From Cyanobacteria bacterium UBA6984 (GTDB taxonomy: Bacteria; Cyanobacteriota; Vampirovibrionia; Gastranaerophilales; Gastranaerophilaceae), in assembly GCA_002450015.1 (NCBI GenBank), contig DJYG01000001.1, forward strand, positions 1 to 44,210: a stretch of 44,210 bases of DNA. Direction: 5' to 3'. The position numbers and the translations under genes were made by a program. A model generated the notes under the pieces. That model ran no database searches. It worked only from the letters and a program-made list of their open reading frames with translations, and had not been told where the DNA came from. How positions within the stretch are numbered: position 1 is the first letter of the stretch; each line of letters opens with the position of its first letter. Of this stretch, positions 24,413 through 33,246 are shown piece after piece.

Positions 24413-25281
24413 TCCTGACCTCCTTCTATTTTTTTATATACGTTATCAATAATATTTTGCGGTGTTGATGCACCAGCAGTAATAGCTATGTTTTTAGATT
24501 TTTTTATTATATCAGAAAAATCATTTAATTCATTTTCATTTTCAATATGAATTGTTGCAGAGATATTTTTTAAAATCTCTGCTAAGTGCGTTGTATTAGC
24601 ACTTTTTTTAGAGCCTACAACTACAACTAAATCGTTAGATTTTGCTAATTCTTTGGCTTCATTTTGACGCATTGTTGTGCTTTTACAAATTGTATTAACT
24701 AAGTGAATTTCTTTTGCAATAGTTACAAGATAAGTTAAAATACTTTGAAGAGTTTCAATTCTTTGTGTAGTTTGAACTACAACTCCAACTTTTTTATGGG
24801 TTTTGATTTCATCCTCAATTAATTGTAATTGATTAATATCATTTATAATTGCAATTTTATCGGTAAATTTTTCTGCATTTGCTTTGATTGCAATAACTTC
24901 AGGATGCTCAGCTTTGCCTACTATTATGACATAATCACCTTCTTTTGCAAGTTGTACGGCTTGTTGTTGAACCTTTTTTACATCAGGACATGTAAGATCA
25001 ACAACTTCAAAACCACGTTTTTGTATTTCGTCAAAAACATCAGGAGAAGCTCCATGGCTTCTTATAACACAAATACCGGTTTCATTCTCAGGCAACTCAT
25101 CAACTGTTCTTATTCCAAGTTCTTCCAGTTCTTTTATAACTTGTGAATTATGAATCAGTTCGCCTAAAACGAAAATATTTTTATTCGGATTTTCCAATTT
25201 TAGCTTTTTTACGGTTTCTACGGCTCTTTTTACACCATAACAAAAACCTGCAAATTTTGCTAATTCAATTTGTTTTGACAA
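24409..25281 (-). CDS. ispH: 4-Hydroxy-3-methylbut-2-enyl diphosphate reductase (290 aa)
   Basis: Last step of the MEP pathway, giving IPP and DMAPP. The three 4Fe-4S cysteines are C14 (GFCYGVKRA), C98 (DLTCPDV) and C199 (NTICKST). His residues in LGELIHN and RSHGA match the active site. Length is standard. The MEP product feeds UppS in this window. Confidence 0.96.
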   Translation of the reverse strand: MSKQIELAKFAGFCYGVKRAVETVKKLKLENPNKNIFVLGELIHNSQVIKELEELGIRTVDELPENETGICVIRSHGASPDVFDEIQKRGFEVVDLTCPDVKKVQQQAVQLAKEGDYVIIVGKAEHPEVIAIKANAEKFTDKIAIINDINQLQLIEDEIKTHKKVGVVVQTTQRIETLQSILTYLVTIAKEIHLVNTICKSTTMRQNEAKELAKSNDLVVVVGSKKSANTTHLAEILKNISATIHIENENELNDFSDIIKKSKNIAITAGASTPQNIIDNVYKKIEGGQE

Positions 25282-25426
25282 ATAAATTGTCCTGCTTTCA
25301 TTAGACTAGAGAGAAAATCTCTCAGTAATATAATTTAAGCATGAATAAAAAAAATATCAAGCATATATTTACTTAAGTTGATATATTAAATTTATATTAA
25401 CGGTGATTATTTGAAAGTAATATTAT

Positions 25427-25455
25427 TTGCCCGAAAAAATTATTTATGATAACAT
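25427..25455 (+). promoter_or_regulatory. Promoter of the CpaE-like gene
   Basis: TTGCCC (25427-25432) and TAACAT (25450-25455) with a 17-bp spacer, 21 bp before the ATG at 25477. Confidence 0.45.
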
Positions 25456-25476
25456 TCTGTTGTGAAAGAGGGTTTT

Positions 25477-26670
25477 ATGGACAAATTATCAACATTTATA
25501 ATAGATTCTGATGAAAATTCAAGAGAAATAATAAGAAATTTTTCTAACGAATTTGAGTATATAAAGATTACGGATTGCTATAATGATATGGTTAGTGCTT
25601 ATGAAGCCCTAATCGCAGAAAAGCCGAATTTGGCAATTGTTGATTTAAGCAGCGGTTCTGACAAAGTTTTTGAATTAATAGAAAAAGTTTTAAATGTGCA
25701 AAAACAGACTAAATTTATTGTAACTGCACTAAGTTACGATACTGATTCGGTTATAAAAGCAATGAGAGCAGGCGCAAGAGAATTTTTGCCTAAACCTATT
25801 ATAAAAGATGATTTTGCAAAAACTATAAATAAAATAAAAGAGCAAACTTTTGGCGCTGAAAAAACAACCAATTGTAAAGTTATTACTGTTTTTTCTAATA
25901 AGGGCGGAATTGGTAAAACATCAATTGCAACTAATTTGGCTTTAGAAATTGCAAATATAACGAAAGAAAAAGTTGCACTCGTTGATATGAATTTTCAATT
26001 AGGAGATATAGCAACATTTATGGATATAAAGCCTTCTTTTGATATATCTTATGTTGTTAAAAATCTTGATGGAACAGATGATTCTTTCTTGTTAAGTACA
26101 CTTGACAAGTATAAAGATACAAATTTATATATTTTAGCTGATCCTCCTTATATGGAGCAGGCAAAAGATATTACACCGGAACAAATTTCAAAACTATTTG
26201 ATGCGTTGAGGCAAACTTTTTCTTACGTAATTGTGGATACAAGTAATGTTTTTTACGGTAAAACAATTACTGTATTAGATAATACTGATTTTATAATGCT
26301 TGTAACAATCGTAAATTTACCTGCGATAAGGAATTGTCAGCGTTGTCTTGATATTTTTGAAAGACTTGGTTATGACAAGGAAAAAACAAAAATAGTTATA
26401 AATCGTTATATGGAAAATGATGAAGTCAAGGCGGAAGATTTGGAGGAAGCTTTAAATCAAAAAGTTTATTGGAAAATACCAAACAATTATTTTACAATAA
26501 TGTCATCTATAAATAAAGGTTTACCTGTCAGCTATATTAATCCATCATCAAATATAGCTCAAAGTTATCGTGAACTGGCAACAGTTCTTTCTGACAATAT
26601 TTATAAACAAAAAGTTGCAAAAAAAATAAAAAGAAATCCGCTTATAGATTATAGAAAGTTGATAGATTGA
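25477..26670 (+). CDS. CpaE-like ATPase with receiver-like N-domain (397 aa)
   Basis: MinD/ParA-superfamily ATPase with a CheY-like N-terminal domain, the CpaE/TadZ architecture that places pilus machinery in the cell. The receiver-like domain keeps D10, D12, D56 and K106, so phosphorylation is not excluded. The ATPase domain has the deviant Walker A KGGIGKT (142-148), the VDMNFQLGD block and VIVDTSN. The ATG at 25477 has AAAGAGGG upstream; a GTG at 25462 is rejected. It is convergent with prepilin B. CpaE proteins normally belong to tight-adherence (Tad) clusters, but no other tad gene is seen here. Confidence 0.88.
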   Translation: MDKLSTFIIDSDENSREIIRNFSNEFEYIKITDCYNDMVSAYEALIAEKPNLAIVDLSSGSDKVFELIEKVLNVQKQTKFIVTALSYDTDSVIKAMRAGAREFLPKPIIKDDFAKTINKIKEQTFGAEKTTNCKVITVFSNKGGIGKTSIATNLALEIANITKEKVALVDMNFQLGDIATFMDIKPSFDISYVVKNLDGTDDSFLLSTLDKYKDTNLYILADPPYMEQAKDITPEQISKLFDALRQTFSYVIVDTSNVFYGKTITVLDNTDFIMLVTIVNLPAIRNCQRCLDIFERLGYDKEKTKIVINRYMENDEVKAEDLEEALNQKVYWKIPNNYFTIMSSINKGLPVSYINPSSNIAQSYRELATVLSDNIYKQKVAKKIKRNPLIDYRKLID

Positions 26671-26681
26671 TAAATATGTTA

Positions 26682-27425
26682 CTACTTACAAGAAGTAACT
26701 GTTTCGCTTAATGTAACATTGCTGTTCTTACATTGACCGTTTGTGTCGGCATTTAAGTAATCCATATTGCCGTTTTCTATTACCCAAGCTGTGCAAGAGT
26801 AATGTTTCCATTTTGCACTTGAAGTTGTTTTGCCGAAACATCCGTCAGGATATACAAAATCTGAAGTATCTCTGGAATATCTTGGCAAAATACCATTATT
26901 TTGCGTAATTACAAAATTAAACATATCGACACCGTAATAATTTTTACCTTTATTTACTCCGTCCAAATCGAGTTCTATTGAACCGCAATCAGGACCTAAA
27001 GTTTTTAATTTATTATTTGCCTCAAAATCACAAGACAAATTTGCCCAAAACAACATTGATGTCCCATCGGCAAAGACAATTGCAGGTAACTTGTAGTCCG
27101 TATCCATATCTATACACTCTTTTGTATGTTCTGAATCACAATATTTTGAATGTTTAATAAATTCGGAAATTCTGCTTGCAAATCTGTCGGAATTATTCCC
27201 ATCTCTGGGCCAAGTATCTATCGGCCCATAAACAGCTATGGCACGTCCATAAGCGTCATTTAAATTTGAATATATTTTTTTTAATTTAACAACTTTTTCT
27301 TTATTACCTGTTGAACTGTTCAAATTGGGTAATGTTAATGCAGCAACAACACCTATTATACCCATGACGATTAAGGTTTCAGCTAGTGTGAATGCTATTT
27401 TTTCTATTTTATCAAACTCTTTCAC
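26682..27425 (-). CDS. Type IV prepilin-like protein B (247 aa)
   Basis: Paralogue of prepilins A and C. It has a short normal leader with cleavage at A11|FTLAE (Glu at mature +5), the same hydrophobic helix, then the shared NLNSSTG-x-KEKV region. A D-L-D-G-x-x-K-G motif (about residue 155) and the W-V-I-E-N-G-N-M-D-Y-L block near the C-terminus are conserved, and at least nine cysteines allow disulfides. GTG start at 27425 with AAGGAG five bases upstream. It is next to the CpaE-like gene, which suggests a role in pilus assembly. Confidence 0.85.
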   Translation of the reverse strand: MKEFDKIEKIAFTLAETLIVMGIIGVVAALTLPNLNSSTGNKEKVVKLKKIYSNLNDAYGRAIAVYGPIDTWPRDGNNSDRFASRISEFIKHSKYCDSEHTKECIDMDTDYKLPAIVFADGTSMLFWANLSCDFEANNKLKTLGPDCGSIELDLDGVNKGKNYYGVDMFNFVITQNNGILPRYSRDTSDFVYPDGCFGKTTSSAKWKHYSCTAWVIENGNMDYLNADTNGQCKNSNVTLSETVTSCK

Positions 27426-27569
27426 ATAAACTCCTTAAGTGCTAAATTAATAAATATATAAAACATAAAATAATTTTTATTGCATATTAAGATTATAACA
27501 TATTGTCTATACTTTCTCAATACTCATATATTTTTTTGTTATAATTTTGTATATAAAAGGAGTTGTTAA

Positions 27570-27770
27570 ATGGAATGTAAAAAAGAAGAAAATAAGTTAG
27601 AATGCTCTTGTACATATACATCTTGTAGAAATAGAGGTGTGTGTTGTGATTGTGTTCGTTCTCACAGAGAAAATGGAGAAATTCCGGGTTGTTTTTTTAC
27701 CGCAGCTGGAGAAGCAACCTATGACCGTTCAATAGCAAATTTTATAAAGGTAATGTCAAAACACGTTTAA
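27570..27770 (+). CDS. Small Cys-rich protein, DUF6485-like (66 aa)
   Basis: Eight cysteines in 66 residues, in groups C-x-C-x5-C and C-C-x2-C (CSCTYTSC...VCCDC), suggesting metal binding, probably zinc or an Fe-S cluster. It resembles the DUF6485 family of anaerobes, whose function is not known. AAGGAG precedes the ATG and TATAAT lies just upstream (27537-27542). It is the last gene before the ribosomal cluster but appears to be a separate unit. Confidence 0.75.
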   Translation: MECKKEENKLECSCTYTSCRNRGVCCDCVRSHRENGEIPGCFFTAAGEATYDRSIANFIKVMSKHV

Positions 27771-27855
27771 TCGTTTTATTAATTTTTTAATTTTAGATAT
27801 TTCTTTAAAGATATAAGAAATATTAAGAAAAATGTACAAACGTAAAAAATCAGTG

Positions 27856-27884
27856 TTGACAGTAAAAATTGTTTGATATAATAT
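27856..27884 (+). promoter_or_regulatory. S10 operon promoter
   Basis: Consensus TTGACA at 27856-27861 and TAATAT at 27879-27884 with a 17-bp spacer; TATAAT at 27877-27882 overlaps it at 15 bp. The start should fall near 27891, giving a ~66-nt rpsJ leader that contains a small ATACG/CGTAT hairpin (27918-27932). Confidence 0.75.
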
Positions 27885-27956
27885 TTTTTTACACACGTAG
27901 CCGAGTGGTGGATAATCATACGGTTAGCGTATAGAAGAAATAAAGGAAGAAGAAAA

Positions 27957-28268
27957 ATGGCAACAGGACAAAGAATTAGAGTTTGTTTAAAAGCATACGA
28001 TCACAAGTTGATTGACGTATCGGCTGAAAAAATCGTAGAAACAGCAAAAAGAACAGACGCAAAAGTAGCCGGCCCTATTCCTTTACCTACAAAAAGACGT
28101 ATATACTGTGTATTGCGTTCTCCACACGTAGATAAAAAATCTCGTGAACACTTCGAAATGAGAACTCATAAGCGTATCATAGATATATACGAAGCAACTC
28201 AACAGACAACTGAAGAGTTGAGTAGATTGGATTTACCTGCAGGTGTAGATATCGAAGTTAAATTATAA
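27957..28268 (+). CDS. rpsJ: 30S ribosomal protein S10 (103 aa)
   Basis: Standard S10: RIRVCLKAYDHKLIDVSAEK at the N-terminus, GPIPLPT, and SREHFEMRTHKR. Besides its place in the 30S head, S10 (NusE) acts with NusB in antitermination. First gene of the S10 cluster; AAGGAAG lies upstream of ATG 27957. The next gene follows only after a 155-nt structured spacer. Confidence 0.98.
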   Translation: MATGQRIRVCLKAYDHKLIDVSAEKIVETAKRTDAKVAGPIPLPTKRRIYCVLRSPHVDKKSREHFEMRTHKRIIDIYEATQQTTEELSRLDLPAGVDIEVKL

Positions 28269-28423
28269 TTTCAAACCTGTAATAAAATTAAATAAGCATT
28301 ATGCATATAATGCGATCTACGACTCTAAAAGGGTAAAAGGTAAGAGGCTCACAAGGCACGTAGCGCTCGCAAGCAGACGGACTAAAGTTTAGGCTTTACG
28401 CTCCAAAAAAGAAAGGAAAATTT
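28269..28423 (+). promoter_or_regulatory. Structured spacer between rpsJ and rplC
   Basis: Contains GCATTAT/ATAATGC around GCAT (28297-28314), an outer CTACG/CGTAG pairing (28318-28322 with about 28358-28362) enclosing CTC/GAG helix parts, and a small AAAG/CTTT hairpin. It is GC-richer than the genes around it. Candidate cis-regulatory RNA (for instance binding an early-assembly ribosomal protein) or a palindromic insertion; no known family recognised. Confidence 0.4.
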
Positions 28424-29062
28424 ATGACACTTGGTGTGATAGGTAAAAAAGTTGGAATGACTCAAATTTTCAACGAAGAAGGATTAGCAGTTCCTGTAAC
28501 TGTAATAAAGGTTGATCCTATTGTTGTAACACAAGTAAAAACTGTTGAAACTGATGGTTACAATGCAATTCAAGTAGGTACGGTTGCAGCAAAAGAAAAA
28601 CATTTGACAAAAGCTCAAATAGGACATTTTGCAAAAAATAAATTAGAAAATTTCAGACACTTACAAGAATTCAGAGTTGATAATCCTCAAGATTATACAG
28701 TAGGTCAACAAATTGAATTGTCAGTATTAAACGATGTACAAAAAGTTGATGTAACAGGTACTTCAATTGGTAAAGGTTTTCAAGGTACAGTAAAAAGACA
28801 CAACTTTTCAAGAGGACCAATGGCTCATGGTTCAAAAAATCATAGAGAACCCGGTTCAATTGGTGCAGGTACAACACCTTCAAGAGTTATTAAAGGTAAA
28901 AGAATGGCAGGTAATATGGGTAACGAAAGAGTTACTATTACCAAATTAAAATTAGTTAAAGTTGATTCAGAAAACAGTTTGATTTTAATTAAAGGTTCAG
29001 TACCCGGTTCAGAAGGTAAATTGGTAACAATTGTTCCATCAAGAACAAAATGGAATGTATAA
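28424..29062 (+). CDS. rplC: 50S ribosomal protein L3 (212 aa)
   Basis: Binds 23S rRNA near the peptidyl-transferase centre and starts 50S assembly. L3 motifs: the VIGKKVGMTQIFNEEG start, the KRHNFSRGPMAHGSKNHREPG loop (read here as KRHNFSRGP then AHGSKNHR) and GNERVT. ATG 28424 follows AAAGAAAGGAAA. Length is normal. Confidence 0.98.
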   Translation: MTLGVIGKKVGMTQIFNEEGLAVPVTVIKVDPIVVTQVKTVETDGYNAIQVGTVAAKEKHLTKAQIGHFAKNKLENFRHLQEFRVDNPQDYTVGQQIELSVLNDVQKVDVTGTSIGKGFQGTVKRHNFSRGPMAHGSKNHREPGSIGAGTTPSRVIKGKRMAGNMGNERVTITKLKLVKVDSENSLILIKGSVPGSEGKLVTIVPSRTKWNV

Positions 29063-29106
29063 TTTAAAGTACATACAAAAATAATACAATATAAGGACAT
29101 ATAAAA

Positions 29107-29748
29107 ATGGCAAAAGCAAAAACACAAGAAAAAGAAATATTGAGTACATCAGGAGAAAAACTTGGTGCTATCTCACTAAATGAAAGCGTTTTTGGCGTTG
29201 AACCAAATTTACACGTAATGCACTTGGCATTAAGACGTCAATTGAACAACGCAAGACAAGGTTCTGCTTGTGCAAAAACAAGAGCAGAAGTTAGAGGTGG
29301 TGGTCGTAAACCTTGGAAACAAAAAGGTACAGGTCGTGCAAGAGCAGGTTCTTTAAGATCACCTTTATTTGCAGGCGGTGGTGTTTCTTTCGGACCAAAA
29401 CCAAGAGATTATTCTTTCTCAATGCCTCAAAAAGCAAGACAACTTGCATTAAAATCTGCATTGTCAGCAAGAAGTGAACAAATTGTTGTAGTTAAAGATT
29501 TAGCTATTGCAGAACCAAAAACAAAATTGATGGTATCAGTATTAGATTCATTAAAAGTTGCAGGTAAAATTTTAATTATCGCAGATGTAAAAGCCGCTGA
29601 AAATAACAACTTAAATTTAGCTGCAAGAAACATTCCAAGCGTAAAATTATTATTACCTTCAAATTTAAACGTAAAAGACTTGTTAGAAGCTGATAGTGTA
29701 GTTCTTACAGAATCAGCAGTTAACGAAATCACTGAAAGGTTACAATAA
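29107..29748 (+). CDS. rplD: 50S ribosomal protein L4 (213 aa)
   Basis: L4/RplD family with the exit-tunnel loop RGGGRKPWKQKGTGRARAGS near residues 63-82. In E. coli it represses the S10 operon by binding its leader; the rpsJ leader here is short and not obviously similar. The stop overlaps the rplW start by one base (TAATG). Confidence 0.97.
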   Translation: MAKAKTQEKEILSTSGEKLGAISLNESVFGVEPNLHVMHLALRRQLNNARQGSACAKTRAEVRGGGRKPWKQKGTGRARAGSLRSPLFAGGGVSFGPKPRDYSFSMPQKARQLALKSALSARSEQIVVVKDLAIAEPKTKLMVSVLDSLKVAGKILIIADVKAAENNNLNLAARNIPSVKLLLPSNLNVKDLLEADSVVLTESAVNEITERLQ

Positions 29749-30056
29749 TGAGTACAGCAAGAACAAACACAGAAAAATTATATGATGTAATTAAAAAACC
29801 GTTGATTACAGAAAAATCATACAAAGCAATGCAAGACGGTCAATACACATTTGAAGTAAACATGGATGCTACAAAAGTTGAAATAGCCCAAGCTGTTGAA
29901 TTAGCTTTTCCGGGAAGAAAAGTTAAAAAAGTAAGAACTGTGTATATGCCATCACATGCAAAAAGAATGGGTTACAAATTTGGTAGAACAGATTCTTCAA
30001 AGAAAGCAATTGTAACAATAGAAGGCGAACCAATTAAAGAACTTATAGAAATATAG
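29748..30056 (+). CDS. rplW: 50S ribosomal protein L23 (102 aa)
   Basis: L23: DVIKKPLITEKSYK near residue 13, then the YTFEV strand and a basic loop (VRTVYMPSHAKRMGYKFGR). It lies at the tunnel exit and docks signal recognition particle and trigger factor. Translationally coupled to rplD. Confidence 0.96.
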   Translation: MSTARTNTEKLYDVIKKPLITEKSYKAMQDGQYTFEVNMDATKVEIAQAVELAFPGRKVKKVRTVYMPSHAKRMGYKFGRTDSSKKAIVTIEGEPIKELIEI

Positions 30057-30074
30057 TAAAAAGGACAGATAAAA

Positions 30075-30902
30075 ATGGGTATCAGAAAAATTAATCCGAC
30101 ATCTCCGGGACAAAGAGGTATGACAAAGAGTGATTACCAAGATGTAACCACATCAACACCTGAAAAATCACTTTTAAAACCATTAAGAAAAAAAGCAGGT
30201 CGTAATAACACAGGTAGAATTACATGCCGTCACAAAGGCGGTGGTGTAAAGCAACATTACAGAGTTATTGATTTTAAACGTGAAAAATTTGGCGTACCAG
30301 CAACAGTACAAACTATTGAATACGATCCAAACAGAAACGTTAGAATTTCATTAGTATTCTACGCAGATGGTGAAAAGAGATATATTTTAACACCTGATGG
30401 CTTGAATGTTGGTGATAAAATTGTTTCAGGACCGGAAGCACCTATTCAAAATGGTAACGCGTTACCATTAGAATTAATTCCGTTAGGTACAATTGTTCAT
30501 AACGTGGAACTTGAACCTGGCAGAGGTGCAAAATTAGTTCGTTCAGCAGGTAATTCAGCTCAATTAATGGCAAAAGAAGGTAACTATGTAACAATTAAAT
30601 TACCTTCAGGCGAAATGAGAATGATAAGAAAAGAATGCATGGCAACAATAGGTGCTTTAGGCAATTCTGAATTCAAAAATATTCACATCGGTAAAGCTGG
30701 TAGAAAACGTTATATGGGTATCAAACCAACAGTACGTGGTGTAACAATGAACCCTTGCGATCACCCTCACGGTGGTGGTGAAGGTAAAACAGGTCCTGGC
30801 GGACATCCTAAGACACCTTGGGGCAAACCTGCTCTTGGTTACAAAACTAGAAAATCTACTAAAGCTTCTAATAAGTTAATTGTAAGACGTAGAACAAAAT
30901 AG
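30075..30902 (+). CDS. rplB: 50S ribosomal protein L2 (275 aa)
   Basis: L2, with GRNNTGRITCRHKGGGVKQH (starting near residue 42) and the C-terminal GVTMNPCDHPHGGGEGK block containing the conserved His near the peptidyl-transferase centre. AAAGGAC upstream. Normal length. Confidence 0.98.
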   Translation: MGIRKINPTSPGQRGMTKSDYQDVTTSTPEKSLLKPLRKKAGRNNTGRITCRHKGGGVKQHYRVIDFKREKFGVPATVQTIEYDPNRNVRISLVFYADGEKRYILTPDGLNVGDKIVSGPEAPIQNGNALPLELIPLGTIVHNVELEPGRGAKLVRSAGNSAQLMAKEGNYVTIKLPSGEMRMIRKECMATIGALGNSEFKNIHIGKAGRKRYMGIKPTVRGVTMNPCDHPHGGGEGKTGPGGHPKTPWGKPALGYKTRKSTKASNKLIVRRRTK

Positions 30903-30935
30903 TTAGAAGATAAAATATAAAAGGAGAATAAATTA

Positions 30936-31211
30936 ATGGCACGTTCATTAAAAAAAGGACCATATATCGAAGAATCATTGCAAAAGAAAATTGAAAAAAT
31001 GAATGCAAATTCAGAAAAAAAGGTTATAAAAACTTGGTCAAGAGCTTCAATGATTAGTCCTGATATGTTAGGTCACACAATAGCTGTACACAACGGAAAA
31101 ACTCACGTTCCCGTATATGTTACAGAGCAAATGATAGGTCATAAGCTTGGTGAATTCGCACCTACAAGACTATTCAGAGGACACGCAGCTGATAAAACAG
31201 CTAAAAAGTAA
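30936..31211 (+). CDS. rpsS: 30S ribosomal protein S19 (91 aa)
   Basis: S19: starts MARSLKKGPYI, with KTWSRAS, VHNGK and the C-terminal GEFAPTRLFRGH block. It lies at the head of the 30S subunit beside S13. AAGGAG is eight bases upstream of the ATG. Confidence 0.98.
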   Translation: MARSLKKGPYIEESLQKKIEKMNANSEKKVIKTWSRASMISPDMLGHTIAVHNGKTHVPVYVTEQMIGHKLGEFAPTRLFRGHAADKTAKK

Positions 31212-31243
31212 TTAAGATAAATTAATTAAAAAGGATAAAAACA

Positions 31244-31582
31244 ATGGAAGCTAAAGCAAAACAAACAAATATTAAAATGACAGCTCGTAAACTTCGCAGA
31301 GTAATCAATGAAGTAAGAGGCAAAGGTGTCATTGAAGCACAAGACTTGTTACGTTTTATGCCATACTTTGCAGCAAGAGTAGTTGAAAAAAACTTGAAAG
31401 CAGCAGTGGCAAATGCTAAAGAACAATTCGATGTAAATCCTGAGCAATTAAAAATTTCAGAGATATTTGCAGACGAAAGTGTTACTTACAAAAGAGCAAG
31501 ACCAAGAGCACAAGGTCGTATGTACTCAAGATTAAAACGTACATCTCATTTGACATTAAAAGTTAGCGATACAGTAAAATAG
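31244..31582 (+). CDS. rplV: 50S ribosomal protein L22 (112 aa)
   Basis: L22: KMTARKLRRVINEVRGK near the N-terminus, the tunnel-loop region RARPRAQGRMYSRLKRTSH, whose beta-hairpin tip lines the exit tunnel. Normal order and length. AAAAAGGA upstream. Confidence 0.98.
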   Translation: MEAKAKQTNIKMTARKLRRVINEVRGKGVIEAQDLLRFMPYFAARVVEKNLKAAVANAKEQFDVNPEQLKISEIFADESVTYKRARPRAQGRMYSRLKRTSHLTLKVSDTVK

Positions 31583-31595
31583 GAATTAGATAAAT

Positions 31596-32321
31596 ATGGG
31601 ACAAAAAACACATCCAACCGGATTTAGAGTAGGCATAATCAGACCTTGGGTAAGCTCATGGTATGCTAAAATAAAAGAATACGGACAATTCGTTGCAGAA
31701 GACGCAAAAATCAGAAAATTTGTAAAGAAAAAATTATATGCAGCAGGTGTATCTAGAATTTTGATTGCAAGAAAAGCTCAAAATACGACAATTACAGTAG
31801 TAACAGCTAAACCTGGTATTGTAGTTGGCAGAAACGGTCAAGGTATTGAAGAATTAAAACAAGAAATTTCAAAATACATAAACCGTCAAGTTATTTTAAA
31901 TGTAGTAGAAGTTGCAAGAATTAACGCTGATGCTCAATTAGTATCAGAAGCAATAGCTCAGCAATTAGAAAAACGTGTAGCATTCAGAAGAGCAATGAAA
32001 CAAGCAATGCAAAGAACAATGCGTTCAGGTGCACAAGGTATCAAAGTTATGGTATCAGGACGTTTAGGCGGTGCTGAAATTGCAAGAAGTGAATGGGCAA
32101 AAGAAGGCAGAATACCTCTACAAACATTAAGAGCAGATGTTGACTACGGTTTTGCAGAAGCAGATACAATGATGGGAAAAATCGGTGTAAAAGTTTGGGT
32201 ATTCAAAGGCAACTTAATGCCTGGTGAAAAAGCCGATGAAAACGTAAAAGCAAAAGCTTCAAAAGAAGAAAAAATGGGTGCAAGACGCGGTAAACGCAGA
32301 GCTGCAGCAGAAGTTGAATAA
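31596..32321 (+). CDS. rpsC: 30S ribosomal protein S3 (241 aa)
   Basis: S3: begins GQKTHPTGFRVGI, has the KH domain motif GRNGQGIEELK near residue 80, the GVKVMVSGRLGGAEIARSEW-type block and the YGFAEA segment, plus a basic tail (KEEKMGARRGKRRAAAEVE). It has mRNA-entry-channel/helicase roles in the 30S head. Confidence 0.98.
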   Translation: MGQKTHPTGFRVGIIRPWVSSWYAKIKEYGQFVAEDAKIRKFVKKKLYAAGVSRILIARKAQNTTITVVTAKPGIVVGRNGQGIEELKQEISKYINRQVILNVVEVARINADAQLVSEAIAQQLEKRVAFRRAMKQAMQRTMRSGAQGIKVMVSGRLGGAEIARSEWAKEGRIPLQTLRADVDYGFAEADTMMGKIGVKVWVFKGNLMPGEKADENVKAKASKEEKMGARRGKRRAAAEVE

Positions 32322-32345
32322 TTAATTACACAGGAGTAAAATAAA

Positions 32346-32762
32346 ATGTTACAACCTAAAAAAACAAAATACCGCAAAATGCAAAAAGGCAGAATGAAAG
32401 GTCACGAAACACGTGGTGTTGATTTTGAATTTGGTTCTTATGCATTAAGAGCATTAGAACCGGGCTGGATAACAAGCCGTCAAATAGAGGCAGCTCGTCG
32501 TGCAATGACTCGTGAAATCAAACGTGGCGGTAACGTTTGGATTAAAATATTCCCTGATAAACCAATTACAGCAAAACCTGCTGAAACTCGTATGGGTTCT
32601 GGTAAAGGTAATTTGGAATATTGGGTAGCAGTTGTAAAACCAAACAGAATTCTATTTGAATTAGAATATTTTGATAGAGCAACAGCAGTGCATGCATTAG
32701 AATTGGCAGCACAAAAGTTACCTATTAAAGTTAAAGTAGTTGAAAAGAATCCTGTTCAATAA
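32346..32762 (+). CDS. rplP: 50S ribosomal protein L16 (138 aa)
   Basis: L16: MLQPKKTKYRKMQKGRMKG start, FGSYALRALEPGWITSRQIEAARRA block (split for length: FGSYALRALEPGW, ITSRQIEAARRA) and MGSGKGNLEYWVA. Organises A-site tRNA acceptor position. GGAG ten bases upstream. Confidence 0.98.
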   Translation: MLQPKKTKYRKMQKGRMKGHETRGVDFEFGSYALRALEPGWITSRQIEAARRAMTREIKRGGNVWIKIFPDKPITAKPAETRMGSGKGNLEYWVAVVKPNRILFELEYFDRATAVHALELAAQKLPIKVKVVEKNPVQ

Positions 32763-32777
32763 TAAAGGAATAAACAC

Positions 32778-32975
32778 ATGAAATTACAAGAAATGCGTGA
32801 AAAAACAGTTGAAGAATTAAAAAATGCAGTTGTTGACTTCAAAAAACAGTTGTTGGATTTAAGAGTTCAAAAAGCAACAAACAAATTAGAAAATACAGCT
32901 TTAATTGCGAAGACAAAACACTACATTTCACAAATCAAGACAGTTATAAAAGAAAAAGAGGAACAAAATGCCTAA
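32778..32975 (+). CDS. rpmC: 50S ribosomal protein L29 (65 aa)
   Basis: Two-helix L29: MKLQEMREKTVEELKNAVVD with the LLDLRVQKATNKLEN segment. Sits near the exit tunnel close to L23. Its 3' end overlaps rpsQ by eight bases. Confidence 0.96.
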   Translation: MKLQEMREKTVEELKNAVVDFKKQLLDLRVQKATNKLENTALIAKTKHYISQIKTVIKEKEEQNA

Positions 32976-33213
32976 AAAAGAAAAACAAGGTGTTGTAGTA
33001 AGCAGCAAAATGGACAAAACAGTTGTAGTAAAAGTTGCTGATTATGAACCACATCCAAAATACAAAAAAATTATGGAAACAACAAAGCATTACAAAGCAC
33101 ATGATGAACAAAATCAATGTGAAGAAGGCGATGTAATCAGAATTATTGAATCAAAACCACTATCAAGCGGAAAACGTTGGAGTGTTTTGAGCATTGTAGA
33201 AAAGAGAAAATAG
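32968..33213 (+). CDS. rpsQ: 30S ribosomal protein S17 (81 aa)
   Basis: S17: KQGVVVSSKMDKTVVVKV, HPKYKKIM, and the EGDVIRIIESKPLSSGKRW block. It binds 16S rRNA early in assembly. Its start inside rpmC has GAGGAA upstream. Confidence 0.97.
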   Translation: MPKKEKQGVVVSSKMDKTVVVKVADYEPHPKYKKIMETTKHYKAHDEQNQCEEGDVIRIIESKPLSSGKRWSVLSIVEKRK

Positions 33214-33246
33214 TTTTTCTCGTAAGAAAACAAAAGGTGATAAAAA

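Noticed and set aside
27797..27823. Terminator after the small Cys-rich gene
   Set aside because: The ATATTTCTT/AAGAAATAT stem is all A/T except one pair and has no T-run.
27891..27932. tRNA-like sequence (GTAGCCGAGTGGT) in the rpsJ leader
   Set aside because: It resembles the 5' end of a class II tRNA, but no anticodon stem, T arm or acceptor pairing follows.
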